From: Micromonospora sp. C31
Lineage (GTDB): Bacteria; Actinomycetota; Actinomycetes; Mycobacteriales; Micromonosporaceae
Assembly: GCF_018070575.1 (NCBI RefSeq)
Contig: NZ_JAGPXN010000006.1
Coordinates: 212,224-276,223, forward strand
Reading direction: 5' to 3'
DNA length: 64,000 nucleotides
The position numbers and the translations under genes were made by a program. Below the pieces are notes generated by a model. It was not told the origin of the DNA. It saw only the letters and a program-made list of their open reading frames with translations, and did no database searches. Positions 48,944 through 59,359 of the stretch are shown here, piece after piece. How positions within the stretch are numbered: position 1 is the stretch's first letter; every line of letters begins with the position of its first letter.

Positions 48944-50169
48944 CGTACACCGGCCACGCCCGCCAGCGCGGCGGCCAGCGGGACGGCCAGGTCACCGGCG
49001 GCGGGCGGCGCCACCGCGTCCAGCCCCAGCCAGCCGGCGAGGCGGTGCAGCTCGGCGGCGAGCGCCAACGCGGTCTCCCCCCGGTCGACGCCGGGCTCGC
49101 CCCACGCGGCCGGCACCAGCAGCACGCCCGCCTTCCGGTCGGCCTTGAGGTCGACCCGGGCGGTGAACCGCTCACCCTGGAGGAAGGGCAGCACGTAGTA
49201 GCCGTGCACCCGCTGCGGCGCCGGCACGTAGATCTCGATGCGGTAGCTGAAGTCGAAGAGCCGCTCGGTGCGGGCCCGCTCCCAGACCAGCGGGTCGAAC
49301 GGGCTGACCAGGGTGTTGCCGCGCACCCAGCGGGGCAGTCGCGCCCCGGCGTGCAACCAGGCGGGCCGTCGCCAGCCCTGCACGGCGACCGGCAGCAGCT
49401 CACCCGCCTCGACCAGTTCGGCGATGGCCTGCCGGGCACCAGCCACCGGCAGCCGGAAGTAGTCGCGCAGTTCCGGCTCGGCGGCCACCCCGAGCGAGCG
49501 CGCGGCGATGCCCACCAGCGCGCGGTGGGCCTCCGCGTCGGTCGGCGTGGGCGCGTCGAGCACCGCGGCCGGCAGCACCCGCTCCGGCAGGTCGTAGCGG
49601 CGGGCGAACGACGTGGTGCGGTCGGCGGCCGTCACCTCGCCCGCCCAGAACAGGAACTCCAGCGCCCGCTTCACCGCCGACCAGTTCCACCCCCAGTTGC
49701 CGGTCTCCCGGGGCGCGTCGTGCTCGATGTCGGCGGCCGTGAGCGGCCCCCGGGCGGCCACCTCGTCGCGGACCCAGGCGACCAGGCCGGGCTGTTCCTC
49801 GACGATGCGCCGCATCCCGCCCCAGGCCTCCGAGCGCGCCCGGGCCATCCGCCAGCGCAGCGCGGGGTGTAGACCGACGGGCACCAGCGACGCCTCGTGC
49901 CCCCAGTATTCGAACAGCTCCCGGGGGCGGCGGTAGGCGGCGACGTCGAGCAGCGACGTCGGGTAGGGCCCGAGGCGGCTGTAGAGCGGCAGGTAGTGCG
50001 CCCGTTGCAGCACGTTGACCGAGTCCATCTGGATCAGCCCGACCCGGTCGAGCACCCGACGCAGGTGCCGGCGGGTGGGCGCCCCGGTGGGCGCGGGGTC
50101 GGCGAAGCCCTGGGCGGCGAGCGCCACCCGGCGGGCCTGGGCGAGCGAGAGCGATTCCGGTGCGGCCAT
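48940..50169 (-). CDS. ycaQ: AlkX/YcaQ-type crosslink-repair DNA glycosylase
   Basis: A 409-residue protein of the HTH_42 (YcaQ/AlkZ) family of winged-helix DNA glycosylases. LIQMDSVNVLQRAHYLPLYS contains the catalytic Q-x-D motif (Q47-M-D49) of the AlkX/YcaQ branch, as opposed to QxQ in AlkZ. Further conserved segments are EYWGHEASLVP and LVSPFDPLVWER. These enzymes unhook interstrand crosslinks and remove N7-alkylated bases; AlkZ relatives confer self-resistance in antibiotic producers. Here no biosynthetic cluster adjoins it. Start ATG 50169; followed by DUF2752 in an overlapping frame. Confidence 0.9.
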   Translation of the reverse strand: MAAPESLSLAQARRVALAAQGFADPAPTGAPTRRHLRRVLDRVGLIQMDSVNVLQRAHYLPLYSRLGPYPTSLLDVAAYRRPRELFEYWGHEASLVPVGLHPALRWRMARARSEAWGGMRRIVEEQPGLVAWVRDEVAARGPLTAADIEHDAPRETGNWGWNWSAVKRALEFLFWAGEVTAADRTTSFARRYDLPERVLPAAVLDAPTPTDAEAHRALVGIAARSLGVAAEPELRDYFRLPVAGARQAIAELVEAGELLPVAVQGWRRPAWLHAGARLPRWVRGNTLVSPFDPLVWERARTERLFDFSYRIEIYVPAPQRVHGYYVLPFLQGERFTARVDLKADRKAGVLLVPAAWGEPGVDRGETALALAAELHRLAGWLGLDAVAPPAAGDLAVPLAAALAGVAGVR

Positions 50170-50247
50170 CGTCGGGGACCCTAATCCAGACGTACGACAC
50201 CGGTGCGGACGCTGGACCGATCACCCGTCGGGGCATAGAACGGACGC

Positions 50248-50799
50248 ATGCTCACGATCCGCCGCGAGGAGCCCGACGACGCCGAGGCGGTCGCCCGGGT
50301 GCACATCCACGGCTGGCAGGCCGGCTATGCCGGGATCATGCCCGAGGAGGTGCTGCGGCGGCTCAACGTCACGGCCTGGGCCCAGCGCCGCCGCGACCTC
50401 GGCACCGCCGACCCGGAGCACCCGTTCACCACCCTGCTCGCCGAGGTCGACGGGGCGCTGGCCGGGTTCACCACGTTCGGCCCGTACCGCAACGACCAGG
50501 ACCGGGGCGACCTCGACGCCGCGCACGGCGAGGTGCTGGCGATGTACGTCGAGCCGACCCGTTGGGGCGACGGCACGGCGCGGGCGCTGTTGGCCGCCGC
50601 ACGGGCCGGGCTGGTCGCGCGGGGCTGGTCGGACTACCGGCTCTGGGTGCTGGAGGCCAACCACCGGGCCCGCCGGTTCTACGCGCGGGCCGGGCTGTCA
50701 CCGGACGGTGAACGCTCGACCTATCCGGTTCCGTTGGCCGGTGGCCGCCCCCCGGTCGGGCTGGTCGAGCTGCGGTACGCCGGGCGCCTCGACGGCTGA
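50248..50799 (+). CDS. GNAT-family N-acetyltransferase
   Basis: A 183-residue acetyltransferase. The N-terminal IRREEPDDAEAVARVHIHGW and the acetyl-CoA-binding AMYVEPTRWGDGTARALLAA (an R-x2-G-x-G/A-like loop reading RWGDGTA) with VLEANHRARRFYARAGL are typical. The substrate is unknown. The last 102 bases overlap the 3' end of the convergent glycosyltransferase gene, and the stop codon lies within a 30-bp tandem repeat. Start ATG 50248. Confidence 0.88.
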   Translation: MLTIRREEPDDAEAVARVHIHGWQAGYAGIMPEEVLRRLNVTAWAQRRRDLGTADPEHPFTTLLAEVDGALAGFTTFGPYRNDQDRGDLDAAHGEVLAMYVEPTRWGDGTARALLAAARAGLVARGWSDYRLWVLEANHRARRFYARAGLSPDGERSTYPVPLAGGRPPVGLVELRYAGRLDG

Positions 50800-52047
50800 C
50801 CCGGCCGGCACCGCCCAGCGGCGGCTGACCGGACCGGCGTCGCCCCGGCGGTGGCTGACCCGGCCGGCGTCGCCCCGGCGACGGATGGGCAGGAACGCCA
50901 GCAGCGCCAGACTGATCCAGACGTAGGTGTTGCTGCCGAGGAAGCCGTCGAGCCCGGTGAAGTCCTTCTCCCAGGCCCAGACGATCCGGCTGATCAGGAA
51001 GCCGTACCCGACGATCGCGGCGCCCAGCAGGACGCGGCGCCGACGGCTGTCGACGGGCGCGGCCATTGCGTTGTCCACCAGCAGGATCAGCGCGGGCAGC
51101 AGCCAGACCAGGTGGTGCACCCAGGTGACCGGGCTGACCAGGCACATCACCGCGCCGGTCAGCGCGAGGCCGGTCGCCTCGTCGCCGGCGGCCACGGCCG
51201 CGCGGGAACGCCAGCCCCACAGCGCCAGGGTGGCGAGCACCAGCGCCAGCCAGGCCAGGGTGCTCGGGTGTTCCGGATTCAGCCGGGCGACCACGCCGCG
51301 CAGCGACTGGTTGGAGACGAACGCCAGTTCACCCACGCGGCCGGTGTTCCACAGCGCCTCGGTCCAGAACTCCCGCGAGGCGTCGGGGAAGAGCGCGGCG
51401 GCCAGCAGCGTCGTGCCGGCCGCGGCGGCCATCGAGGTGACCGCGGCCCGCCGGCGGCCGGTGACCAGCAGATAGACGATGAAGATGCCCGGGGTCAGCT
51501 TGATCGCGGTGGCCAGTCCGATGCCCACGCCGGCCCACCGGCTGCCCGCCGGCAGCAGCCGGAGCAGGTCGATCGCGACCAGGAAGAGCAGCAGCATGTT
51601 GACCTGGCCGAAGTTGACCGTCTCGCGCATCGGTTCGTAGGCGGCGGCCAGGCAGAGCGCCACGGCGAGGGCGAACCAGCGGGTCCAGCCCGACCGGCGG
51701 GAGATCGGGTCGACCAGCCACCAGAACAGCACGACGGTGACCACCACGCTGGCGGCCACGCTGACCGCGATCGCCGCCGACCACGGCAGGTAGGCCATCG
51801 GCAGCATGACCAGCGCGGCGAACGGCGGGTAGGTGAAGCCGTACTGGGTGCCGGGCTTCAGGAAGTCGTAGATCTCCCCGCCGTCGTGCACCCACCAGGT
51901 CAGCGCGCCGTAGTAGACCTTGAGGTCGAAGAAGCCGTGCCGGACGGCCGCGACGGAGAGGAAGGCGGTCACCGCGACGGCCAGCGCGACGACGGCGACG
52001 ACCTGCCGGATCGTCCGTCGGGGACCCTGCGCCACCATCGCCTCCAT
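50698..52047 (-). CDS. Glycosyltransferase family 87 (DUF2029-like) membrane protein
   Basis: A 449-residue polytopic protein. The N-terminal [20 protein letters not shown] with the Asp of FDLKVY and [15 protein letters not shown] is the GT87 signature; relatives are polyprenol-phosphate-mannose-dependent alpha-mannosyltransferases acting outside the membrane. About ten hydrophobic segments follow. The C-terminus is a 70-residue hydrophilic tail containing two 10-residue repeats ([20 protein letters not shown]) coded by a DNA minisatellite, and it overlaps the convergent GNAT gene by 102 bases. Start ATG 52047 or 52038; longer upstream frame is rejected because it runs through the divergent GNAT gene. 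Confidence 0.85.
   Translation of the reverse strand: MEAMVAQGPRRTIRQVVAVVALAVAVTAFLSVAAVRHGFFDLKVYYGALTWWVHDGGEIYDFLKPGTQYGFTYPPFAALVMLPMAYLPWSAAIAVSVAASVVVTVVLFWWLVDPISRRSGWTRWFALAVALCLAAAYEPMRETVNFGQVNMLLLFLVAIDLLRLLPAGSRWAGVGIGLATAIKLTPGIFIVYLLVTGRRRAAVTSMAAAAGTTLLAAALFPDASREFWTEALWNTGRVGELAFVSNQSLRGVVARLNPEHPSTLAWLALVLATLALWGWRSRAAVAAGDEATGLALTGAVMCLVSPVTWVHHLVWLLPALILLVDNAMAAPVDSRRRRVLLGAAIVGYGFLISRIVWAWEKDFTGLDGFLGSNTYVWISLALLAFLPIRRRGDAGRVSHRRGDAGPVSRRWAVPAGSAVEAPGVPQLDQPDRGAATGQRNRIGRAFTVR
50791..50880. repeat. 30-bp minisatellite, three copies, in overlapping gene ends
   Basis: Units begin GACGGCTGAC (50791), GCGGCTGACC (50821) and GTGGCTGACC (50851), each continuing with CGGCCGGC-like sequence and ending CCCAGCG or CCCCGGCG. 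The first contains the GNAT stop TGA; on the other strand the array encodes repeats in the glycosyltransferase tail. The 30-bp length keeps the frame. Confidence 0.85.
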
Positions 52048-52070
52048 CGCCCTGCGTAGGCTTGCGTCCC

Positions 52071-52727
52071 ATGGCTCTCGGGTACGTCCGCCCGGCGCGT
52101 CCGGAAGACGCCGGCGAGATCGCACGCATCCAACTCGCGACCTGGCGGGTCGCCTACCGCCGGATCCTGCCCCGGCACGTGCTCGACAACCTGGACGAGG
52201 CGTGGCTCGCCCGGCGGTGGAGCGCTGCCGTGCAGGAGCCGCCCTCCGGCGCCCATCGGGTGCTGGTCGCCGTCGAACAGGCCGAGCAATCGTATCTGGT
52301 GGGGTTCGCCGCCTCCGGTCCGGCCGACGCCGAGGCACTCGCGCCGGGCGAGCCGGCGGAGGTCCTCGGGCCGGACGTCGCCGCCGTGACGGACCTGCTC
52401 GTGGAGCCGCGCTGGGGCCGGCGGGGGCACGGCAGCCGACTGCTCGCCGCGACCGTCGACCTGTGGCGCGCCGACGGGTTCACCCGCGCGCTGGCGTGGG
52501 CCTTCGACGGCGACGCGGCGACCCGCAAGTTCCTCACCAGCACCGGCTGGGAGCCCGACGGCGCGGCCCGCGCGCTGGACGTGGAGGACATGCTCGTCGG
52601 GCAGGTGCGCCTGCACGTGGCGGTGCCGGTGGACGCGGACCCGGCGGACGCGACGCCCGCCGAGGCGACCCTGCCGGACCTGCCGCCGGGTGGGTCGCCG
52701 CCGTCGCCGGCGACCTCCGGGGACTGA
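52071..52727 (+). CDS. GNAT-family N-acetyltransferase with C-terminal Pro/Ala/Asp tail
   Basis: A 218-residue protein. The core (about 1-180) has the N-terminal [20 protein letters not shown] and the acetyl-CoA loop [20 protein letters not shown]. The final 35 residues are a low-complexity tail ([20 protein letters not shown]). The start ATG 52071 has no Shine-Dalgarno but TAGGCT ends eight bases upstream, suggesting a leaderless message. Divergent from the glycosyltransferase with a 23-base gap. Acceptor substrate unknown. Confidence 0.88.
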   Translation: MALGYVRPARPEDAGEIARIQLATWRVAYRRILPRHVLDNLDEAWLARRWSAAVQEPPSGAHRVLVAVEQAEQSYLVGFAASGPADAEALAPGEPAEVLGPDVAAVTDLLVEPRWGRRGHGSRLLAATVDLWRADGFTRALAWAFDGDAATRKFLTSTGWEPDGAARALDVEDMLVGQVRLHVAVPVDADPADATPAEATLPDLPPGGSPPSPATSGD

Positions 52728-52900
52728 CCGGGCCGGGTGTCACGGGCCCGCAGCGCACCGGGCCGGGCGTTGCGGGGGCGGTCGCACCTACCCGTGCCTC
52801 CCGACCCGACGGTGCCGGCGTTCCGCCGGACACCGTCAGGGGCGTCGCCTACGGTGACCCCATGGTCGCGGTGACGGCGTCCACGACAGGGAGGCACCAC

Positions 52901-53281
52901 ATGTTCACGGACACGATGGCGTGGAGCAGTTTCGCGGTGGACGACCCCGGGCGGGCCGAGCGGTTCTACAACGACACGCTGGGTCTGCGGGTGTCGCGGG
53001 ACGACGCCATGGGCGGCCTGCTGACGCTGCACCTCGCCGGTGGCCGGGACGTCATGGTCTATCCGAAGGCAGACCACACCCCGGCGGCCTACACGGTGCT
53101 CAACTTCCCTGTCGACGACGTCGACCGGGCCGTCGACGAGCTGACGGCGCGCGGGGTCCGGTTCGCGCGTTACCCCGGGATGCCCCAGGACGAGCGGGGC
53201 GTCATGCGCGGCAACGGGCCGACCATCGCGTGGTTCACCGACCCGGCCGGCAACATCCTGTCGGTGATCGAGGAAGACTGA
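52901..53281 (+). CDS. VOC (glyoxalase/bleomycin-resistance) family protein
   Basis: A 126-residue single vicinal-oxygen-chelate domain: [39 protein letters not shown] and the C-terminal [17 protein letters not shown] with the metal-ligand Glu position. Such proteins form dimers and serve as dioxygenases, isomerases or binding proteins; function cannot be narrowed. The ATG 52901 follows GGGAGG at six bases. Its stop and that of the convergent GNAT gene share a small palindrome (53278-53289). Confidence 0.9.
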   Translation: MFTDTMAWSSFAVDDPGRAERFYNDTLGLRVSRDDAMGGLLTLHLAGGRDVMVYPKADHTPAAYTVLNFPVDDVDRAVDELTARGVRFARYPGMPQDERGVMRGNGPTIAWFTDPAGNILSVIEED

Positions 53282-53285
53282 CCCG

Positions 53286-53780
53286 TCAGGCGCGCGGCGG
53301 GCCCTGGGTGGGCGCAAGGAGTTCGACGACCACCTCGTCGTCCTCCATCGCCCCGGTGGGCACGAAGCCGAGGCTCGTGTAGAGGCGGGCGGCCTGGGCG
53401 TTGTCGGGGTGGTAGGAGAGCCGGACGGGGTGGCCGCCGTCCTGGCCGCCCAGCCACCCGGCCAGGGTGCGCACGGCCGCCCGGCCGACGCCGCGGTCCT
53501 GCTCGGCCGCGTCGATCACCATGCCACCGATCCAGCGGGAACCGTCGTCGTCGACGCCCCACATCAGGTGCCCCGCGACGGTCTCGTCCGCGTACACCGC
53601 CAGCGAGGTCCACACGTCGGAGCGCATGGTCAGCAGCAGGTAGCGGGCGGCCAGCGCCGCGACCCACCTGCGCTGCTCGTCGCGCGGCGCGACGTCGGCC
53701 ACCGCCCGCCAGTTGTCGTCGTCGACCGGGCGCAGGGTGACCCGGCGTCCGGCGCGGTCGGCGAGTCCAGAATCGATCAC
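53286..53780 (-). CDS. GNAT-family N-acetyltransferase
   Basis: A 164-residue acetyltransferase: acetyl-CoA loop MVIDAAEQDRGVGRAAVRTL and LSYHPDNAQAARLYTSLGFV are clear. The N-terminal VTLRPVDDDNWRAVADVAPR is a typical GNAT start and the protein resembles spermidine/aminoglycoside-type acetyltransferases in length, but the substrate is unknown. Start at 53780; it lies 47 bases upstream of where dapB ends and is co-oriented with it. Confidence 0.87.
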   Translation of the reverse strand: MIDSGLADRAGRRVTLRPVDDDNWRAVADVAPRDEQRRWVAALAARYLLLTMRSDVWTSLAVYADETVAGHLMWGVDDDGSRWIGGMVIDAAEQDRGVGRAAVRTLAGWLGGQDGGHPVRLSYHPDNAQAARLYTSLGFVPTGAMEDDEVVVELLAPTQGPPRA

Positions 53781-53827
53781 CCGGGCAGCCTAGGGCCGCC
53801 TGGGTGCCGCCGCGACGGGTTTGCCCG

Positions 53828-54772
<945 letters not shown>

Positions 54773-56197
54773 TCAGCGGGTGGCGAAGTCGCCCGCGCCG
54801 AACGGGCCGACCACGGCCAGCGACATCGGCCGGCTCAGCAGCTCGGCGGCCAGGGTGTTGACGTCGGCCACGGTGACCGCGTCGACCCGGCCGAGCAGCT
54901 CGTCGACCGGCATCAGGTGGCCGTAGAGCAGCTCGCCCTTGGCCAGCCGGCTCATCCGCGAGCCCGTGTCCTCCAGGCCCAGCACGAACGAGCCCTTGCT
55001 CATCCCCTTGCCGCGGGCCACCTCGGCCTCGGTCAGGCCGTCGGCGGCCACCCGGGCCAGCTCCGCCCGGGTCAGCTCCAGCACCTCGTCGACCTTGCCC
55101 GGGGCGCAGCCGGCGTAGACGGCGAAGAGGCCGCTGTCGGCGTACTGGCTGGCGTAGGAGTAGACCGAGTAGGCGAGGCCCCGCCGCTCGCGGATCTCCT
55201 GGAACAGCCGGCTCGACATGCCGCCGCCGAGGATGTTGTTGAGCACGCCCAGGGCGAAGCGCCGCTCGTCGAGCCGGTCGATGCCGGGGCAGCCGAGGAT
55301 GACGTGCGCCTGCTCGGTCTCCTTCGGCTCCACCAGGGTGGTGGCGGGCTTGGTGCGTACGGCCGGGGTGGCCGACCGGTGCGGGGCGGGCGTCGCCGGG
55401 TCGGTGTCCAGCGGGGTGCCGCGCAGCGCCTGGCGGACCAGCTTGACCACCGTGGCGTGGTCGAGGTTGCCGGCGGCGGCGACGACGATCCGCGGCGGGG
55501 TGTAGTGGCGGCGGTAGAAGCCCTGGATCTGCCGCCGGGTCATCGGCGTGACGGTCTCCTCGGTGCCGGAGATCAGCCGGCCCAGCGGGTGGTCGCCGTA
55601 GGCGGCCCGGGCGAAGAGGTCGTGCACCTCGTCGCCGGGCTCGTCGTCGTGCATGGCGATCTCCTCGAGGATCACGCCCCGCTCGGTCTCCACGTCGGCC
55701 GGCTCCAGCAGCGAGTCGGCGACCGCGTCGCACATGACGTCGATGGCCAGCGGCAGGTCCTCGTCCAGCACGCGGGCGTAGTAGCAGGTGTATTCCTTGG
55801 TGGTGAAGGCGTTGGTCTCGCCGCCCACCGCCTCGATCTCCGCGGAGATCTCCAGCGCGCTGCGCTTGTTGGTGCCCTTGAAGAGCAGGTGCTCCAGGAA
55901 GTGCGCCGCGCCGGCCTGCGGCCCGGTCTCGTCCCGGGAGCCGACCGCGACCCAGACGCCGAACGAGACGCTGCGCATCGCCGGGATCGCCTCGGTGAGC
56001 ACGCGCAGCCCGCTGGGCAGCACGGTACGGCGTACCGTGCCGCCCAGCGGGTCGTCGCTGATGGTGCGGGTCACCGCCCGGACGGCGCCGCCGGAGCGGG
56101 CCGCCCCGGTATTCCCGTGGGAGGCCCCTGCGGGGCCCGGAACGGACGCCACCCCCCGTCGATCCGGCGGAAACGGCACGCTGACGGCCCGGCTCAC
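54773..56197 (-). CDS. M16-family zinc metalloprotease (insulinase/processing-peptidase-like)
   Basis: A 474-residue protease. The inverted zinc motif HFLEH (AAHFLEHLLFKGTNKR) with the downstream Glu in EEIAMHDDE is intact, and FGVWVAVGSRDET, GGETNAFTTKEYT and NNILGGGMSSRLFQEIRERR are family landmarks. Relatives follow pnp in most actinobacteria (pepR). It cleaves peptides in an enclosed chamber; its physiological target is unknown. The GTG start 56197 has GGGAG six bases upstream; the N-terminal 45 residues are a non-conserved extension. It is 49 bases after pnp and likely co-transcribed. Confidence 0.93.
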   Translation of the reverse strand: MSRAVSVPFPPDRRGVASVPGPAGASHGNTGAARSGGAVRAVTRTISDDPLGGTVRRTVLPSGLRVLTEAIPAMRSVSFGVWVAVGSRDETGPQAGAAHFLEHLLFKGTNKRSALEISAEIEAVGGETNAFTTKEYTCYYARVLDEDLPLAIDVMCDAVADSLLEPADVETERGVILEEIAMHDDEPGDEVHDLFARAAYGDHPLGRLISGTEETVTPMTRRQIQGFYRRHYTPPRIVVAAAGNLDHATVVKLVRQALRGTPLDTDPATPAPHRSATPAVRTKPATTLVEPKETEQAHVILGCPGIDRLDERRFALGVLNNILGGGMSSRLFQEIRERRGLAYSVYSYASQYADSGLFAVYAGCAPGKVDEVLELTRAELARVAADGLTEAEVARGKGMSKGSFVLGLEDTGSRMSRLAKGELLYGHLMPVDELLGRVDAVTVADVNTLAAELLSRPMSLAVVGPFGAGDFATR

Positions 56198-56246
56198 GTG
56201 TTGCTCCCAGATCGACGAGGGGTGGGTGATGCGATGGTGCGAAGGG

Positions 56247-58631
56247 TCAGCTGCGTCGGGTGCGGCGGCGCGGACGCTCGCCGCCCTCGCCACCCTCGCC
56301 GCCACCCTCGCCGCGCTCGCCGCCACCCGGGCCACGACCGCCCCGGTCGCCGCCACGCTCACGGTCGCCCCGGTCGCGCGGGCCCCGGTCGTCCCGGTCC
56401 CGGCCGGCCGGCCGCTCGCCACCGGCGGCCTCGCCGGCGGCCGGCGCCTCGGCGCCCTCCGGGCGGACCTTGTCCAGGTAGATCTTGCCGCGGGCGTCGA
56501 TGTCCGCGATCTCGACCTCGACCCGGTCGCCGACGTTGAGGAAGTCCTCGACCCGCTCGACCCGCTTGCCGTCGCCCACCTTGGAGATGTGCAGCAGGCC
56601 GTCGCGGCCCGGCAGCAGCGAGACGAACGCGCCGAACGCGGCGGTCTTGACCACCGTGCCGAGGAACCGCTCCCCGGCCTTCGGCAGGGTCGGGTTGGCG
56701 ATGCCGTTGATCCGGTCCACCGCCGCCTGGGCCGACGGGCCGTTGGTGGCGCCGACGTAGATCGTGCCGTCGTCCTCGATGGAGATCTCGGCGCCGGTCT
56801 CGTCCTGGATCGCGTTGATGGTCTGCCCCTTCGGGCCGATGACCATGCCGATCTTGTCGACCGGGATCTTGACGGTGGTGACCCGCGGGGCGTACTCCGA
56901 CATCTCGGCCGGGCTCTCGATCGCCGCCTGCATCACGCCGAGGATGGTCTGCCGGGCCTCGTACGCCTGCTGCAGCGCGGCGGCCAGCACGTCCGACGGG
57001 ATGCCGTTGAGCTTGGTGTCGAGCTGGAGCGCGGTGACGAACTCCGGCGTGCCGGCGACCTTGAAGTCCATGTCACCGAACGCGTCCTCGGCACCGAGGA
57101 TGTCGGTCAGCGTCACGTACTGGGTCTTGCCGTCGACCTCGTCGGAGATGAGGCCCATGGCGATGCCGGCCACCGGCGCCTTCAGCGGCACACCGGCGGA
57201 GAGCAGGCCCAGCGTCGAGGCGCAGACCGAGCCCATCGAGGTGGAGCCGTTGGAGCCGAGCGCCTCGGAGACCTGCCGGATGGCGTACGGGAACTCCTCG
57301 CGCGACGGCAGCACCGGGATCAGCGCCCGCTCGGCGAGTGCGCCGTGGCCGATCTCGCGCCGCTTCGGCGAGCCGACCCGGCCGGTCTCACCGGTCGAGT
57401 ACGGCGGGAAGTTGTAGTTGTGCATGTAGCGCTTGCGGTTCTCCGGGGACAGCGTGTCCACCATCTGCTCCATGCGGAGCATGTTCAGCGTGGTGACGCC
57501 CAGGATCTGGGTCTCGCCACGCTCGAACAGCGCCGAACCGTGCACCCGGGGCAGCACGCCGACCTCGGCGGTCAGCGGGCGGATGTCACGCGGGCCGCGG
57601 CCGTCGATGCGGACCTGCTCGCGCAGCACCCGGTTGCGCACCTCGGACTTGGTGAGCGACCGGAAGGCGGCGCTGAGCTCCTTCTCCCGGCCCTCGAAGC
57701 GACCGCCGAGCTCCTCGGCGACCTTGGCCTTGATCCGGTCGAGGGCCTCCTCGCGGTCGGCCTTGCCGGCGATCTGGAGAGCCTCGGTGACCTCGGCGCG
57801 GGCCACGTCGGCCACCGCCGCGTAGACGTCGTCCTGATAGTCCAGGAAGACCGGGAACTCCGTGACCGGCTTGGCGGCCACCTCGGCCAGCTCGGCCTGC
57901 GCGCGGCACAGCTCGCGGATCGCCGGCTTCGCGGCCTCCAGGCCGCTGGCCACGATCTCCTCGGTCGGCGCGGTCGCGCCGCCCGCGATCAGGGTCACGG
58001 CGTTCGGCGTCGCCTCGGCCTCGACCATCATGATCGCGACGTCGCCGTCCGGCAGCGAGCGGCCGGCCACGACCATGTCGAAGGTGGCCCGGGCCAGCTC
58101 CTCCAGCGTCGGGAAGGCGACCCACTGGCCGTCGACGTGCGCGACCCGGGTCGCCCCGATCGGGCCGGAGAACGGCAGGCCGGAGAGCTTGGTCGACATC
58201 GAGGCGGCGTTGATCGCCACGACGTCGTAGGGGTGCTGCGGGTCGAGCGCGAGGATGGTCTCCACGACCTGGACCTCGTTGCGCAGGCCCTTGACGAACG
58301 ACGGGCGCAGCGGGCGGTCGATCAGCCGGCAGGTGAGGATCGCGTCCTCGCTGGGGCGGCCCTCGCGGCGGAAGAACGAGCCGGGGATACGGCCCGCGGC
58401 GTACATCCGCTCCTCGACGTCGACGGTCAGCGGGAAGAAGTCGAACTGCTCCTTCGGCTGCTTGCCGGCGGTGGTGGCGGACAGGACGACCGTCTCGCCG
58501 AGCTGGGCGACGACGGAGCCGGCGGCCTGACGGGCCAGCCGGCCGGTGGAGAAGGTGATCTCACGGGTGCCGAAGGACCCGTTGTCGATCACGGCGGTGC
58601 GGGATTCGGTGCCGAGGTTGGTCTCGGTCAT
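56247..58631 (-). CDS. pnp: Polyribonucleotide nucleotidyltransferase (PNPase)
   Basis: A 794-residue phosphorolytic 3'-exoribonuclease and RNA polymerase. Two RNase PH domains ([40 protein letters not shown]), a KH domain ([20 protein letters not shown], about residue 590) and an S1 domain ([20 protein letters not shown], about residue 660) are in order. Residues about 722-794 are a tail rich in Arg, Gly, Asp and Glu (repeated DRG/RGG-type units) not needed for catalysis. The start ATG 58631 has GAAGGAG 12 bases upstream. It follows rpsO across a hairpin. Confidence 0.96.
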   Translation of the reverse strand: MTETNLGTESRTAVIDNGSFGTREITFSTGRLARQAAGSVVAQLGETVVLSATTAGKQPKEQFDFFPLTVDVEERMYAAGRIPGSFFRREGRPSEDAILTCRLIDRPLRPSFVKGLRNEVQVVETILALDPQHPYDVVAINAASMSTKLSGLPFSGPIGATRVAHVDGQWVAFPTLEELARATFDMVVAGRSLPDGDVAIMMVEAEATPNAVTLIAGGATAPTEEIVASGLEAAKPAIRELCRAQAELAEVAAKPVTEFPVFLDYQDDVYAAVADVARAEVTEALQIAGKADREEALDRIKAKVAEELGGRFEGREKELSAAFRSLTKSEVRNRVLREQVRIDGRGPRDIRPLTAEVGVLPRVHGSALFERGETQILGVTTLNMLRMEQMVDTLSPENRKRYMHNYNFPPYSTGETGRVGSPKRREIGHGALAERALIPVLPSREEFPYAIRQVSEALGSNGSTSMGSVCASTLGLLSAGVPLKAPVAGIAMGLISDEVDGKTQYVTLTDILGAEDAFGDMDFKVAGTPEFVTALQLDTKLNGIPSDVLAAALQQAYEARQTILGVMQAAIESPAEMSEYAPRVTTVKIPVDKIGMVIGPKGQTINAIQDETGAEISIEDDGTIYVGATNGPSAQAAVDRINGIANPTLPKAGERFLGTVVKTAAFGAFVSLLPGRDGLLHISKVGDGKRVERVEDFLNVGDRVEVEIADIDARGKIYLDKVRPEGAEAPAAGEAAGGERPAGRDRDDRGPRDRGDRERGGDRGGRGPGGGERGEGGGEGGEGGERPRRRTRRS

Positions 58632-58821
58632 GGTGCTGTCGTGCTCCTTCGCATCGGGGGCCCACGACGCGGGGAGCTGCTCAGACGGCCGGTCTTCGAT
58701 CGAAGCGCCCGGGTGGCCGGCGCGATGCCGGGGTGCCCGGGGGCCACTACCGGAGACCGGTACGCTGACCGGCTCCCTTTTCGGGTGGTCGCGCGGCCCG
58801 GTTTTCGTGTGGTGGCGGAGC

Positions 58822-58851
58822 GGGGGAGCGACCCGGTCGGGCCACTCCCCC
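58822..58851 (-). terminator. Hairpin between rpsO and pnp
   Basis: GGGGGAG (58822-58828) and CTCCCCC (58845-58851) form a 7-bp stem with a 16-base loop, seven bases past the rpsO stop on the minus strand. It may terminate part of the rpsO transcripts, or be the processing site typical of rpsO-pnp leaders. The remaining 190 bases before pnp hold nothing else I can name. Confidence 0.6.
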
Positions 58852-58857
58852 GTCACG

Positions 58858-59127
58858 TCACCGGCGCAGACCGAGCCGCTCGATGAGCGACCGGTAGCGG
58901 TTGATGTCCTTCTTCTGGACGTAGTTGAGCAGCCGCCGGCGACGGCCGACCAGCAGCAGCAGCCCACGGCGGCTGTGGTGGTCGTGCTTGTGCACCTTGA
59001 GGTGCTCGGTCAGCTCGGCGATCCGCTTGGTGAGGACAGCGACCTGCACCTCCGGCGAACCGGTGTCGCCCTCGGCGGTCGCGTACTCCGCGCGGATCTT
59101 GGCCTTGGCTTCCTGGTCGAGCGCCAT
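58858..59127 (-). CDS. rpsO: 30S ribosomal protein S15
   Basis: An 89-residue protein of normal length: [20 protein letters not shown], then [20 protein letters not shown] and [20 protein letters not shown] are the S15 hallmarks. It binds the central domain of 16S rRNA early in 30S assembly. Start ATG 59127 with AGGGAGAAC upstream. It precedes pnp as in most bacteria. Confidence 0.98.
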   Translation of the reverse strand: MALDQEAKAKIRAEYATAEGDTGSPEVQVAVLTKRIAELTEHLKVHKHDHHSRRGLLLLVGRRRRLLNYVQKKDINRYRSLIERLGLRR

Positions 59128-59293
59128 GTTCTCCCTGTTTCGTGGGTTGTTCGATGATGTCCGTCGGCTCGGTCAGTGGACCGGAAACGGACCGGTACCT
59201 CGCACCCGCGGCGTCGTGCAGGCACGCGAGGCCCCACGTCGGTCAGCCGACGTCCCCGCCAGACTACCAGCCCGGCCGGGCCGCGGCCTGTCA

Positions 59294-59359
59294 AGGGCCG
59301 CGACGCGGTCAGTCGAGGGCCGCGACGCGGTCAGTCGAGGGCCGCGACGCGGTCAGTCG
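59294..59359. repeat. 22-bp tandem repeat, three copies, over the ribF stop codon
   Basis: The unit AGGGCCGCGACGCGGTCAGT plus CG repeats exactly at 59294, 59316 and 59338, with a partial fourth. Each unit contains TCA; that of the last full unit (59353-59355) is the ribF stop. Each also contains the small palindrome CCGCGACGCGG. There are no spacers, so it is not CRISPR. The rest of the 225-base rpsO-ribF gap (59128-59293) shows nothing else clear. Confidence 0.9.

Noticed and set aside
48281..53780. Biosynthetic gene cluster or resistance island
   Set aside because: Acetyltransferases, a GT87 and a glycosylase occur, but no core biosynthetic enzyme; the genes look like unrelated accessory functions.
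59294..59359. CRISPR array
   Set aside because: The 22-bp copies abut directly with no unique spacers, and no cas genes are present.
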